DNA from: Kribbella caucasensis
GTDB taxonomy: Bacteria; Actinomycetota; Actinomycetes; Propionibacteriales; Kribbellaceae
DNA: 64,000 nt
Direction of reading: 5' to 3'
Assembly: GCF_004361855.1 (NCBI RefSeq)
Contig: NZ_SNWQ01000015.1
Coordinates: forward strand, 186,001 to 250,000
Numbering within the stretch: the first letter of the stretch is position 1; every line of letters begins with the position of its first letter. Positions 7,773 through 16,239 of the stretch are shown here, piece by piece. Under the pieces are notes generated by a model. That model made no database searches and was not told the DNA's origin. It saw only the letters and a program-made list of their open reading frames with translations. The translations under genes were made by a program, and so were the position numbers.

Positions 7773-8515
7773 CGGCTTGCCTCCGTGCTCAGGTCCAGGT
7801 GCGGGAGGGAGCGGAGTTGGCGGTCCAGGTGCCAGGTGACGAAGGCGGCTACCAGGGTGTCGGCTTCGCGGCGGGTTCGGGGGTCGGAGGCTTCGGCGGT
7901 GGGCCAGTCGCCGGTGAGGAGGGCTGCCAGCAGGGTGACGGTGGCGGGGGCCGGCATCGCCGAGGCGGGTGGGCGGCAGTTGGTGCAGACGATGCCGCCG
8001 GCGGCGGGGTTGAAGGCGCGGTGCGGGCCCGGCTCGCCGCATTTGGCGCAGTCGTCGAAGGAGGGGGCGTAGCCCGAGATCGCGAGGGAGCGGAGCAGGA
8101 ACGAGTCGAGCACCAGGCTCGGCGCCCGTTCGCCGGTGGACAGGACGCGGAGCGCGCCGGCGAGCAGGAGGTGTTGCTGGGTGGCCGGTTCCTTCTCCTC
8201 GACCACCAGGCGGTCGGCGGTCTCGAGCAGGACGGTACCGGTGGTGTAGCGCGCGTAGTCGTCGACGATGCCCTCGCCGTACGCCGCGATCGACTCGGCC
8301 TGGGTGATCACGTCGAGGGTGCGGCCGGTCGCGAGTTGCAGGTCGACGTGGCTGAACGGTTCCAGCCGGGCGCCGAACCGCGACGAGGTCCGCCGGACGC
8401 CCTTCGCGACCGCACGGATCTTGCCGTGCTGGCGGGTCAGGAGCGTGGCGATCCGATCGGCCTCGCCCAGTTTCTGGGTCCGGAGCACGATCGCTTCGTC
8501 ACGGTAGAGCGGCAC
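7769..8515 (-). CDS. recO: DNA repair protein RecO
   Basis: A 248-residue recombination mediator that helps load RecA onto SSB-coated gaps. The N-terminal OB fold starts with MPLYRDEAIVLRTQKLGEAD, and a four-cysteine zinc element is visible (CAKCGEPG ... GGIVCTNCRPP). Length and gene neighbourhood (near era and uppS) agree with other actinobacteria. The stop codon overlaps the VbhA-like antitoxin start, which ties an antitoxin to a housekeeping transcript. Confidence 0.93.
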   Translation of the reverse strand: MPLYRDEAIVLRTQKLGEADRIATLLTRQHGKIRAVAKGVRRTSSRFGARLEPFSHVDLQLATGRTLDVITQAESIAAYGEGIVDDYARYTTGTVLLETADRLVVEEKEPATQQHLLLAGALRVLSTGERAPSLVLDSFLLRSLAISGYAPSFDDCAKCGEPGPHRAFNPAAGGIVCTNCRPPASAMPAPATVTLLAALLTGDWPTAEASDPRTRREADTLVAAFVTWHLDRQLRSLPHLDLSTEASR

Positions 8516-8548
8516 GTGCCCAGTCTCTCAAACTCGCCGGTCACACCC

Positions 8549-9373
8549 TCATTGCCGCGCGAGGTACTCCGCGAGTCCGATCGGCGGGCGCCCGATGAGA
8601 TCCGAGACGGCCGTCGACACCGTGCTGAGTTCACCGCTGGCGATCGCGGCGTACGACGTGACCCAGCCGGCCACCTCCCACGCCGGCGCGTCGTACCGTT
8701 CGCGCGACCGGTACGCCTCGTCCAGCGTCTCCGCCTCGTACCGCACCTTCTGCCCCCACGCGTCGGACATCAGCGCCGCCGCCTCGGTCAGCGTGAATGC
8801 GGTCGGCCCGGTCAGCTCGTACGTCGCGCCCGCGTGCCCGGATTCCACCAGCACCCGGGCAGCGACCGCGGCCACGTCGTCGCGGGCCACCGCTGCCACC
8901 TGTCCGTCACCGGCCGGACCACGGATCACCCCGTCCTCGCCGACCGTTCGGGGGATGAAGTCGAGGTACATGTTGTCCCGCAGGAAGGTGAACTCGACCC
9001 CACTCCCCCGCAGGTGCTGCTCGGTGTGCCAGTGGTCCCGGGCGAACGTGAAGGTCGCATGCGGCGCGGCGCCTGCGAACGACGTGTACACGACCCGCCG
9101 TACGCCGGCCTCCACCGCCGCGTCAACCGTTGCCTTGTGCAAGGAAACCCGATCGGCCGACTCCGACGCGCTGACCAGGAACAAGGTGTCCACACCATCG
9201 AGCGCGGCCAGCAACGAGTGATCCCCGTACGACGCCTGGGCCACGTCCGCGCCGGTCAACAACGGGGCGCGCGCGGGGTCCCGGACCACCAGCCGCTGGG
9301 CGACACCGGCCTCGGCCAGCAACCGCGCCACCCGCGAGCCGATCTCCCCGGTCGCTCCGGTGACACCGATCAT
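8549..9373 (-). CDS. NmrA/QorB-like NAD(P)-binding oxidoreductase
   Basis: A 274-residue atypical short-chain dehydrogenase. The glycine motif GATGEIGSRVARLL opens the Rossmann fold, and FTFLRDNMYLDF is typical of the NmrA/QorB branch; the catalytic YxxxK is not apparent. The ATG overlaps the stop of the upstream aldo/keto reductase by four bases, so they form a redox operon. Likely a quinone or enone reductase or a redox sensor; substrate unknown. Confidence 0.85.
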   Translation of the reverse strand: MIGVTGATGEIGSRVARLLAEAGVAQRLVVRDPARAPLLTGADVAQASYGDHSLLAALDGVDTLFLVSASESADRVSLHKATVDAAVEAGVRRVVYTSFAGAAPHATFTFARDHWHTEQHLRGSGVEFTFLRDNMYLDFIPRTVGEDGVIRGPAGDGQVAAVARDDVAAVAARVLVESGHAGATYELTGPTAFTLTEAAALMSDAWGQKVRYEAETLDEAYRSRERYDAPAWEVAGWVTSYAAIASGELSTVSTAVSDLIGRPPIGLAEYLARQ

Positions 9374-10359
9374 CGGCCGACCAGGTCCATGCCGCCGGCC
9401 GTGTACCGATCACCGGACACCGCGTCCGGCGGGAAGGCCGCATCCAGCTCGGCCAACTCGGCGGCGGTCAGCTCCACGTCCACCGCGCCCAGGTTCTCGG
9501 CCAGGTAGGTCCGCCGCTTCGTCCCCGGGATCGGCGCGACGTCATTGCCCTGGGCAAGCAGCCAGGCCAGCGCCAACTGCCCCGCCGCGACACCCTTCGC
9601 GGCAGCAAGAGCGCGGACCTTCTCGACCAGATCCAGGTTCTTCTGGAAGTTCTCCCCGGTGAACCGCGGCAACCCCTTCCGCATGTCGTCCGGCCCGAAG
9701 TCCGCAGGCGACTTGATCTGCCCGGTCAGGAACCCACGTCCGAGCGGGCTGAACGGCACGAACCCGATCCCGAGCTCACGCAGCGTCGGCAGCACCACGG
9801 TCTCCGGATCCCGTGTCCACAGCGACCACTCACTCTGTACTGCGCTGATCGGGTGCACCGCGTGCGCGGCCCGCACGGTGTCGCCATTCACCTCCGACAA
9901 CCCCAGGTACCGCACCTTGCCCGCCCGCACCGCCTCGGCCATCGCCCCGACCGACTCCTCGATCGGCACCTTCGGATCGCGCCGGTGCAGGTACCACAGG
10001 TCGACGTGGTCCACACCGAGCCGCCGCAGCGACGCGTCGATCGCCTGTCGCGCGTACTCCGGGCTGCCGTCCACCACATTCGGCAGGGCACCGCCGACCC
10101 CGTCGCGCTTGAAGCCGAACTTGGTTGCGAGCACGACCTCGTCCCGGCGGCCCGCAAGGGCGCGGCCGACGAGTTCCTCGTTGCCGCCGTCGCCGTACAC
10201 GTCGGCGGTGTCGATGAAGTAGCAGCCGGCCTCGATCGCCGCGTGCACGGTCGCGATCGACTCGGTGTCGTCGTCCTGGACCCCGTAGGACTGCGACATC
10301 CCCATACATCCGAGGCCGAGGCTGGAAACGGTCAGATCTCCGAGCTGGGATTCACGCAT
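9370..10359 (-). CDS. Aldo/keto reductase
   Basis: A 329-residue NADPH-dependent reductase with the motifs LGLGCMGMSQSYG, FIDTADVYG, ATKFGF, WYLHRRD and PIPGTKRRTYLAEN. It is a paralogue of the enzyme at 741-1721 and shares most motif blocks with it. First gene of a two-gene operon with the NmrA-like protein (ATGA overlap). Substrate not predictable. Confidence 0.9.
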   Translation of the reverse strand: MRESQLGDLTVSSLGLGCMGMSQSYGVQDDDTESIATVHAAIEAGCYFIDTADVYGDGGNEELVGRALAGRRDEVVLATKFGFKRDGVGGALPNVVDGSPEYARQAIDASLRRLGVDHVDLWYLHRRDPKVPIEESVGAMAEAVRAGKVRYLGLSEVNGDTVRAAHAVHPISAVQSEWSLWTRDPETVVLPTLRELGIGFVPFSPLGRGFLTGQIKSPADFGPDDMRKGLPRFTGENFQKNLDLVEKVRALAAAKGVAAGQLALAWLLAQGNDVAPIPGTKRRTYLAENLGAVDVELTAAELAELDAAFPPDAVSGDRYTAGGMDLVGR

Positions 10360-10442
10360 GCGCCGAACTTACCGCTGGTACTCACCCGGCCACCTCCCGG
10401 GCGCTACATGGCGGACAACTCAGCAGCATCGGGAGAACCAGG

Positions 10443-10489
10443 CGAAGGGGTCGCCCACCACTCGAGTACGAGCGGCAGACGACCCTTCG
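10443..10489 (-). terminator. Possible hairpin terminator of leuA
   Basis: CGAAGGGGTCG (10443-10453) pairs with CGACCCTTCG (10480-10489) with one bulged base and a 26-base loop, just after the leuA stop on the minus strand. There is no T run, as is common in high-GC actinobacteria, so its function as a terminator is tentative. Confidence 0.35.
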
Positions 10490-10494
10490 ACGGC

Positions 10495-12213
10495 TTACCG
10501 GGTCGCGCGGTTGATCGCGGAGACCACGGCCTTCAGTGACGCGGTGAGAATGTTGGCGTCTTGGCCTACACCCCAGTAGACCTCGTCGCCGACCTCGCAC
10601 TCGACGTACGCCGCGGCGAGGGCGTCACCGCCCGCGGACAGAGCGTGCTCGTGGTAGTCCAGCACGCGTACGTCGTACTTGAGCGGCCGGATCGCGTCCA
10701 CGAAGGCCGAGACCGGTCCGTTGCCCTCACCGACCAGTTCGTGCGGTACGCCGTTGGAGTAGACCTGCACCCGGAGCTGGTCGCCCTGGCCCTCGCCGGA
10801 CGACGAGTTGACCGTGAGCAGCGACAGCGCGCCCGGGGCCAGGTACTCGGCCGCGAAGATGTCCCACATCTGCTGCGGGCCGACCTCGCCACCCTCGGAG
10901 TCGGTGTGCTGCTGGATCACCCGGCTGAACTCGATCTGCAGCCGGCGCGGCAGGTCGAGCCGGTGCTCCGACTTCATGATGTACGCGACGCCGCCCTTGC
11001 CGGACTGCGAGTTGACCCGGATCACGGCCTCGTACGACCGGCCGACGTCCTTCGGGTCGATCGGCAGGTACGGCGCCTCCCAGGCGATCTCGCCGACCGG
11101 CCGGCCCTCGGCCGCGGCCTGCTTGTCGAGCGCCTCCAGCCCCTTCTTGATCGCGTCCTGGTGGGACCCGGAGAAGGCGGTGTAGACCAGGTCACCGGCG
11201 TACGGCTGGCGCTCGGGGACGCGCATCTGGGTGCAGTACTCGACGGTGCGGCGGATCTCGTCGATGTCGGCGAAGTCGATCTGCGGGTCGATGCCCTGGC
11301 TGAACAGGTTCATCCCCAGCGTCACCAGGTCGACGTTGCCGGTCCGCTCGCCGTGGCCGAACAGGCAGCCCTCGACCCGGTCCGCACCGGCCATCAGGGC
11401 CAGCTCGGTCGCGGCCACCGCCGTACCGCGGTCGTTGTGCGGGTGCAGGCTGATGGTGCTGTGCTCACGCCGGGTGAGGTTGCGGCTGAACCACTCGATC
11501 TGGTCGGCGTACACGTTCGGGGTGGACATCTCGACCGTGGCCGGCAGGTTCAGGATGATCTCCCGGCCCTCGGCCGGCTGCCAGACGTCACTGACGGCCT
11601 CGCAGACCTCCAGAGCGAACTCCAGCTCGGTGCCGGTGAAGATCTCCGGGCTGTACTGGTAGCCGAACTCGCAGTCGCCCAGCATCTCGTCGGCGTACTT
11701 CATCACGGTCTCGGTGCCGCGGACCGCGATGTTGCGGCACTCGGCCTTGTCGACGTTGAAGACGACCCGGCGGAACAGCGGCGCGGTCGCGTTGTAGAGG
11801 TGGATCGTCGCCTTCGGGGACCCCTGCAGCGACTGCACGGTCCGCTCGATCAGCTCCTCCCGGGCCTGGGTCAGAACTGAGATGGTGACATCATCCGGAA
11901 TCACGTCGCCTTCGATCAGGCTGCGGACGAAGTCGAAGTCGTACTGGCTGGCGCTCGGGAAACCGACCTCGATCTCCTTGTAGCCCATCCGCACCAGCAG
12001 GTCGAACATCCGCCGCTTGCGGGCCGGCGACATCGGCTCCACCAGCGCCTGGTTGCCGTCCCGGAGGTCGGTGGACAGCCAGCGCGGGGTCTTCTCGACG
12101 GACTTGGCCGGCCAGGTCCGGTCCGGCAGGTCGATCGGCGGGAACGCCCGGTACCGGTGGATCGGCATGGCGGACGGCTGCTGGACGGGTTTGGGCTGGT
12201 TCTTGGGGGCCAC
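10495..12213 (-). CDS. leuA: 2-isopropylmalate synthase
   Basis: A 572-residue enzyme for the first committed step of leucine synthesis (acetyl-CoA plus 2-oxoisovalerate). The catalytic domain begins at STDLRDGNQAL, has HPHNDRGTAVA and GERTGNVDL, and the C-terminal regulatory domain that binds leucine occupies about residues 420-570. The GTG at 12213 has GAGGAGA upstream. A leader peptide and hairpin (12276-12344) lie in front, indicating control by leucyl-tRNA supply. Length equals the long actinobacterial form. Confidence 0.96.
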   Translation of the reverse strand: MAPKNQPKPVQQPSAMPIHRYRAFPPIDLPDRTWPAKSVEKTPRWLSTDLRDGNQALVEPMSPARKRRMFDLLVRMGYKEIEVGFPSASQYDFDFVRSLIEGDVIPDDVTISVLTQAREELIERTVQSLQGSPKATIHLYNATAPLFRRVVFNVDKAECRNIAVRGTETVMKYADEMLGDCEFGYQYSPEIFTGTELEFALEVCEAVSDVWQPAEGREIILNLPATVEMSTPNVYADQIEWFSRNLTRREHSTISLHPHNDRGTAVAATELALMAGADRVEGCLFGHGERTGNVDLVTLGMNLFSQGIDPQIDFADIDEIRRTVEYCTQMRVPERQPYAGDLVYTAFSGSHQDAIKKGLEALDKQAAAEGRPVGEIAWEAPYLPIDPKDVGRSYEAVIRVNSQSGKGGVAYIMKSEHRLDLPRRLQIEFSRVIQQHTDSEGGEVGPQQMWDIFAAEYLAPGALSLLTVNSSSGEGQGDQLRVQVYSNGVPHELVGEGNGPVSAFVDAIRPLKYDVRVLDYHEHALSAGGDALAAAYVECEVGDEVYWGVGQDANILTASLKAVVSAINRATR

Positions 12214-12275
12214 TTCGGGTTCTCCTCGGCGAATGAGTACAGCGGGGTCGTAGACGACCGGCGTACGACAAACCT

Positions 12276-12315
12276 CCGCGGCGAGGGAACCGGCCTGGGT
12301 CAGGCCTCGCCGCGG
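12276..12315 (-). promoter_or_regulatory. Attenuator hairpin of leuA
   Basis: CCGCGGCGAGG (12276-12286) and CCTCGCCGCGG (12305-12315) form a perfect 11-bp stem in the leuA leader. The upstream arm overlaps codons 9-14 of the leader peptide, so ribosome position on the leucine codons would decide whether the stem forms. There is no T run after it, so it may act on transcription in a T-independent way or on translation. Confidence 0.6.
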
Positions 12316-12344
12316 CAGCGAAGGAGGAGAAGCTGGTGCCGCAT
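12300..12344 (-). CDS. leuL: leuA leader peptide
   Basis: A 14-codon reading frame translating to MRHQLLLLRCRGEA, with four consecutive leucine codons (CTT CTC CTC CTT). It lies 87 bases before leuA and its 3' half overlaps the hairpin at 12276-12315. Leader peptides of this kind (short, Leu-run, then Arg/Cys) are described for actinobacterial leuA. No Shine-Dalgarno is visible, but a TAAACT -10 (12355-12360) lies 10 bases upstream, so it may be translated from a nearly leaderless RNA. Confidence 0.75.
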   Translation of the reverse strand: MRHQLLLLRCRGEA

Positions 12345-12424
12345 GATGCCAGCGAGTTTATGCACAACCCCGGGCCCGCGTCGAACCCGGGGTCTCGATC
12401 GGCGAGACACGGAGCGTGACGGGG

Positions 12425-12455
12425 TTGCTCTCAAGTGCGCTTGAGCTCCTAGGCT
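12425..12455 (+). promoter_or_regulatory. MerR/SoxR-type promoter
   Basis: TTGCTC (12425-12430) and TAGGCT (12450-12455) are separated by 19 bases, and CTCAAGTGCGCTTGAG (12430-12445) is a nearly perfect palindrome between them. This resembles the SoxR box (CTCAAG...CTTGAG). The start site would fall at about the ATG at 12463. The controlling regulator is not adjacent. Confidence 0.6.
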
Positions 12456-12462
12456 CGGTGAC

Positions 12463-12888
12463 ATGACAACCTCCTCGATCGCGGACCGGATCGGCGGCCA
12501 CGGACTCGGCGTACTGGTCACCCTCAAACGCGACGGCCGGCCGCAGCTGTCGAACGTCACGTACGTGTACGACGCCGACCGCAACCGGATCCGGGTCTCG
12601 CTCACCGAGGACCGGGCGAAGACGAAGAACCTGCGCCGCGATCCCCGCGCCAGCCTCTACGTCAGCGGTCCGAAGGGTCGCTCGTACCTCGTCCTTGAAG
12701 GCAAGGCGGAGCTCAGTCCGGTCGCCGCCGACCCGAACGACGAGGTGGTCGAGGACCTGGTCGACTACTACCGCACCGCGAGCGGCGAGCACCCCGACTG
12801 GGAGGAATACCGCCGCGTCATGGTCGAGGACAAGCGCCTGGTCTTCTCGATGACGATCGACCACGCGTACGGCATGCCGACCCCTTAG
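12463..12888 (+). CDS. PPOX-class F420-dependent oxidoreductase
   Basis: A 141-residue split-barrel flavin/deazaflavin protein. Typical blocks are GVLVTLKRDGRPQLSNV near the N-terminus, RVSLTEDRAKTKNLRRDPRASLYV and a terminal VFSMTIDHAYGM. Such proteins use F420H2 (or FMN) to reduce diverse quinone-like or heterocyclic substrates. It is probably leaderless from a MerR/SoxR-type promoter, which suggests a role in redox stress. It ends head-on with the TetR gene, stops overlapping by four bases. Confidence 0.85.
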   Translation: MTTSSIADRIGGHGLGVLVTLKRDGRPQLSNVTYVYDADRNRIRVSLTEDRAKTKNLRRDPRASLYVSGPKGRSYLVLEGKAELSPVAADPNDEVVEDLVDYYRTASGEHPDWEEYRRVMVEDKRLVFSMTIDHAYGMPTP

Positions 12889-13505
12889 TTGCCGTAGGCA
12901 CCCAGAAACACTCGTACTGCGCCCGTGGTGACCTCCGCCAACTCATTCGCGGGTATCGGCCTCGTACCCAGCCGGGACCGGGCCTCGAGCGGCGCCGTGA
13001 GCAAGGCCGCGAAGTGTTCGGCGGCGGTCGCCGGATCCGTGATCCGCAGCCGCCCCGCCAGCGCGAGCCGGGCGAGCCGATCCGCGAGCACGTCCTGCAC
13101 CTTGTCCGACGTCCCGTCCTGCACGATCTCGAGCAGCTGCGGCATCCGGAGCACCTCCGCTTGCAGGAGCCGCCGCAACGCCCACGACCGCTCCTCGCAG
13201 TAACACTCCGCCAACCTGCGCCCGACCTTCTCCAGTACTGCGCTGAGGTCGTCGCCGTCTTCCCGGAGGAGCTCCACCGCGGCGAGATTCTTCGCCAGCG
13301 CGTCGTCCGCGAGCCCCTGGACGGCGGCGAGGAACAACTTCTCCTTGTCGCCGAAGTGGTTGTAGATCGTGTGCTTCGCGACCCCCGCCTCGGTCGCGAC
13401 CGTGTCGACGCTCGCCGCCCGGTACCCCTCCCGCGCGAACACCACGAACGCCGCCGCCAGGATCGCCTCCCGCTTGTCGATCCGGCCCCGCCTCGGCTCA
13501 CTCAC
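12885..13505 (-). CDS. TetR family transcriptional regulator
   Basis: A 206-residue repressor. The N-terminal HTH is visible (REAILAAAFVVFAREGYRAAS ... AKHTIYNHFGDKEKLF), followed by a variable helical ligand-binding region. The GTG at 13505 is chosen: a TATCTT -10 stands 7 bases before it, implying a leaderless start. The open frame continues far upstream but without TetR-like sequence. It sits back-to-back with the acetyltransferase gene, a possible target. Confidence 0.85.
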   Translation of the reverse strand: MSEPRRGRIDKREAILAAAFVVFAREGYRAASVDTVATEAGVAKHTIYNHFGDKEKLFLAAVQGLADDALAKNLAAVELLREDGDDLSAVLEKVGRRLAECYCEERSWALRRLLQAEVLRMPQLLEIVQDGTSDKVQDVLADRLARLALAGRLRITDPATAAEHFAALLTAPLEARSRLGTRPIPANELAEVTTGAVRVFLGAYGN

Positions 13506-13572
13506 AGTCGGCAAGATACCTCCCGGCCGAAAATGACTCGCGGTCACCGGGTGTTGGGTGGACTCTGGGCAG

Positions 13573-14562
13573 GTGGACATCACCAGACTCTTCCCCGACG
13601 ACGAAGCCGGGTGCGCGGAGGCCGTGGCGCTGTATGCCGCCACGCAAAAGATCGACTGCCCCGAGGCGCTGCTGCCGACCGCACGCAGCTTCGCGGCCGA
13701 CCTGAAGTACGGCTGGGACGGCGACCCCGGCCAGACGTATCTGGCCCGCGACGAGGACGGCACCCTGATCGGACTGCTGAGCGTGCAGATCCCGACGTAC
13801 GACAACACGAACCTGATGTGGTTCGAGGTCGAGGTGCATCCGGACCATCGGAGCCGCGGGATCGGCACCGACCTGCTGACGTACGGCGAACGACTTGCCG
13901 CCGAACTCGGCCGGACCTCGCTCGGGCTGAGCCAGTGGGACCTGCCGAAGGCGGCCGCCTTCGCCGGGCGGGCGGGGTTCGAGTCGAAGGCGGTGGAGGT
14001 GAACCGCCGGCAGGACATCGGCACCCTCGACTGGTCGATCGTGGAGAACCTGTACGCCGACGCGGAGCGCGCCGCCTCGGCGTACGAGCTGATCCGGATC
14101 ACCGGCAAGCTCCCCGACGAGCTGCTCGACGGCATGGTCGCCGTGACCGCGTCGATCAACGACGCCCCGAAGGACGACCTCGACATCGAGGACGACGAGT
14201 TCAGCCCGGAACGGCTGCGCGCCTACGAGGACGCCCAGCTCGCCCACGACCGGACCCTGTACCGCGTGATCGCCCGTTCCCGCTCAACCGGCGAACTGGC
14301 CGGCCACTCCACCATCGTGGTCGAGCAGGAACGACCGCACGTCGCCGAGCAACACGACACCGCAGTCGACCAGGCGCACCGAGGACACCGTCTCGGTGCC
14401 CTGGTCAAGACCGGAATGCTCCTGTGGCTGCGCGAGTCCGAGCCGACCGTGACGCAGATCGACACGTGGAACGCCGAATCCAACAACCACATGATCGCCA
14501 TCAACGAACAACTCAACTACCACGTGGTGGCGACAGCGATCGCGTACCAGAAAACGCTCTAG
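13573..14562 (+). CDS. GNAT N-acetyltransferase with two domains
   Basis: A 329-residue protein with two GNAT folds. The first has VEVHPDHRSRGIGTDLL (acetyl-CoA loop RxxGxG/A) near residues 90-110; the second has TAVDQAHRGHRLGALVK near 260 and the typical NAESNNHMIAINEQL motif. Tandem GNATs of this kind include mycothiol synthase-like and antibiotic-modifying enzymes, but no substrate can be named. GTG at 13573 is chosen; a GTG at 13558 is equally possible. Confidence 0.82.
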   Translation: MDITRLFPDDEAGCAEAVALYAATQKIDCPEALLPTARSFAADLKYGWDGDPGQTYLARDEDGTLIGLLSVQIPTYDNTNLMWFEVEVHPDHRSRGIGTDLLTYGERLAAELGRTSLGLSQWDLPKAAAFAGRAGFESKAVEVNRRQDIGTLDWSIVENLYADAERAASAYELIRITGKLPDELLDGMVAVTASINDAPKDDLDIEDDEFSPERLRAYEDAQLAHDRTLYRVIARSRSTGELAGHSTIVVEQERPHVAEQHDTAVDQAHRGHRLGALVKTGMLLWLRESEPTVTQIDTWNAESNNHMIAINEQLNYHVVATAIAYQKTL

Positions 14563-14628
14563 CCGGCACGCGAGTGCAGCGGCTTTTGTCGGGCGAAGGC
14601 GCAAGTGAACCACCCCGGCCGGGTCTCG

Positions 14629-15300
14629 TTAGCGGGGTTGGAGGACGGTTACCTTCATGCGGTTGGTCACCGTGAAACCAAGGGATTCGTAGAGGCGGAT
14701 GGCTGTGGTGTTGGTGCCGCCGGTGTGGAGGAAAGGTTGGGCGCCGGTGTGTTCGATGCCGGCTGCTACGGCGCGGAGTAGGCGGGTTGCCAGGCCTTGG
14801 CCGCGATGGTCGGGATGTGTGCAGACGGCGCTGATCTCGACGTAGCCGGTGGGGTGCATCCGTTCGCCGGCCATCGCGATCAGTTCGCCGTCGCGGCGCA
14901 GGCCGAGGTAGGTGCCCAAGGCAATGGTTCGGGCCCGGAACGGACCCGGGTCGGTGAGCGCCACCAGAGCAAGCATGTCGGGTACGTCGTCCGCACCGAG
15001 CACGTTCACCTCGGGATCCACAACACCGAAGGACGGTGGGGCGGCGTACTGGAGCAGGTCGAAATCAGCTTCGACCTTGAAAACGTCCGGCACCGGGAGC
15101 TCGGGACGCATCAGCGCGACCGTGTGGCCGGCACCCACCAGCTCCGCCGCGTCAGCCCAGTCCTGCGGAGTCGGGGCGTCGGGCAGCCCGAGAAAGGGAG
15201 CCACGTCGACCGGGTACTTGCGGACCCGGCCGCGCGCTTCGGCGAGATCGGCGTGCGGGCCCGTCAGGGCGTGGTACGCCGGGTTGAGCAACCGATCCAT
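14629..15300 (-). CDS. GNAT family N-acetyltransferase
   Basis: A 223-residue acetyltransferase with a poorly conserved N-terminal half and a canonical C-terminal GNAT domain: ISAVCTHPDHRGQGLATRLL (acetyl-CoA binding loop) and NTTAIRLYESLGFTV. It ends 66 bases from the convergent tandem GNAT, and its ATG lies 6 bases downstream of the era stop, so it is probably co-transcribed with era. Substrate unknown. Confidence 0.85.
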   Translation of the reverse strand: MDRLLNPAYHALTGPHADLAEARGRVRKYPVDVAPFLGLPDAPTPQDWADAAELVGAGHTVALMRPELPVPDVFKVEADFDLLQYAAPPSFGVVDPEVNVLGADDVPDMLALVALTDPGPFRARTIALGTYLGLRRDGELIAMAGERMHPTGYVEISAVCTHPDHRGQGLATRLLRAVAAGIEHTGAQPFLHTGGTNTTAIRLYESLGFTVTNRMKVTVLQPR

Positions 15301-15306
15301 CAGAGA

Positions 15307-16239
15307 TCAGAAGCCGAGTTTGCGGAGGTGCTTGGCGTCGGTCTGCCAGTTCTTGGCGATCTTGACGTGCAGGTCGAGGTAGACCGGAGTACCGAGCAGG
15401 GCCTCGATCTGGCGGCGGGCGTTCGCGCCGACCTCGCGGAGACGGGCGCCCTTGTGGCCGATCACGATGCCCTTCTGGCTGTCGCGTTCGAGGTAGATGT
15501 TGGCGTAGATGTCGAGCAGCGGCTTGTCCTCCGGCCGGCCCTCGCGCAGGCCCATCTCGTCGATGGTGACCGCGATCGAGTGCGGCAGCTCGTCCCGGAC
15601 GCCCTCCAGCGCGGCCTCCCGGATCAGCTCGCCGACCAGGATCTCCTCCGGCTCGTCGGTCACATCGCCGTCGGGATAGAGCGGTACGCCGGACGGCAGC
15701 AGCTTCACGAGTTCGTCGGCGACGATGTCGACCTGGAAGCCGTCGACGGCCGAGACCGGGACCACCGAGGCCCACTCGATCCCGACCGACTCGCCCAGCG
15801 CGGCGATCTCGGCCAGGTGTTCGACCATCCGGTCCGGCGTGACCAGGTCGGACTTGGTCGCCACCGCCACCTTCGGGGTCTTGGCGACCTTCGCGGCCTC
15901 ACCGACCAGGAACCGGTCGCCCGGGCCGATCTTGTCGCTGGCCGGCAGGCAGACGGCGATCACGTCGACCTCGGCCCAGGTGGTCTTCACCACGTCGTTG
16001 AGCCGCTCACCGAGCAGCGTTCGCGGCTTGTGCAGCCCCGGCGTGTCGACCAGAATCAGCTGCGCGTCCGGCCGGTGCACGATGCCGCGGACGGCGTGCC
16101 GGGTGGTCTGCGGCTTCGACGAGGTGATCACGATCTTCTGGCCGACCAGGGCGTTGGTCAGCGTCGACTTGCCCGCGTTCGGCCGGCCGACGAAACAGGC
16201 GAAGCCGGACCGGAACTCGACCTCAGGTGTGGACGACAT
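15307..16239 (-). CDS. era: GTPase Era
   Basis: A 310-residue GTPase that assists 16S rRNA maturation and 30S assembly. G1 is GRPNAGKSTL, G3 DTPGLH, G4 ATKSDLV, and the C-terminal KH domain holds VIGHKGARLREVG. The ATG at 16239 has GGAGAGG upstream; an ATG at 16260 is less likely. It overlaps the end of the deaminase-like gene by 17 bases, so translation is coupled. Confidence 0.95.
   Translation of the reverse strand: MSSTPEVEFRSGFACFVGRPNAGKSTLTNALVGQKIVITSSKPQTTRHAVRGIVHRPDAQLILVDTPGLHKPRTLLGERLNDVVKTTWAEVDVIAVCLPASDKIGPGDRFLVGEAAKVAKTPKVAVATKSDLVTPDRMVEHLAEIAALGESVGIEWASVVPVSAVDGFQVDIVADELVKLLPSGVPLYPDGDVTDEPEEILVGELIREAALEGVRDELPHSIAVTIDEMGLREGRPEDKPLLDIYANIYLERDSQKGIVIGHKGARLREVGANARRQIEALLGTPVYLDLHVKIAKNWQTDAKHLRKLGF

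Noticed and set aside
7799..9508. A long plus-strand open frame opposite recO and the oxidoreductase.
   Set aside because: It is a GC-driven shadow: arginine/glycine rich and without motifs, whereas the minus-strand frames carry clear family motifs.
12885..14186. A 433-residue gene extending upstream of the TetR frame.
   Set aside because: The upstream part runs antisense to the tandem acetyltransferase gene; TetR homology begins only at GTG 13505.
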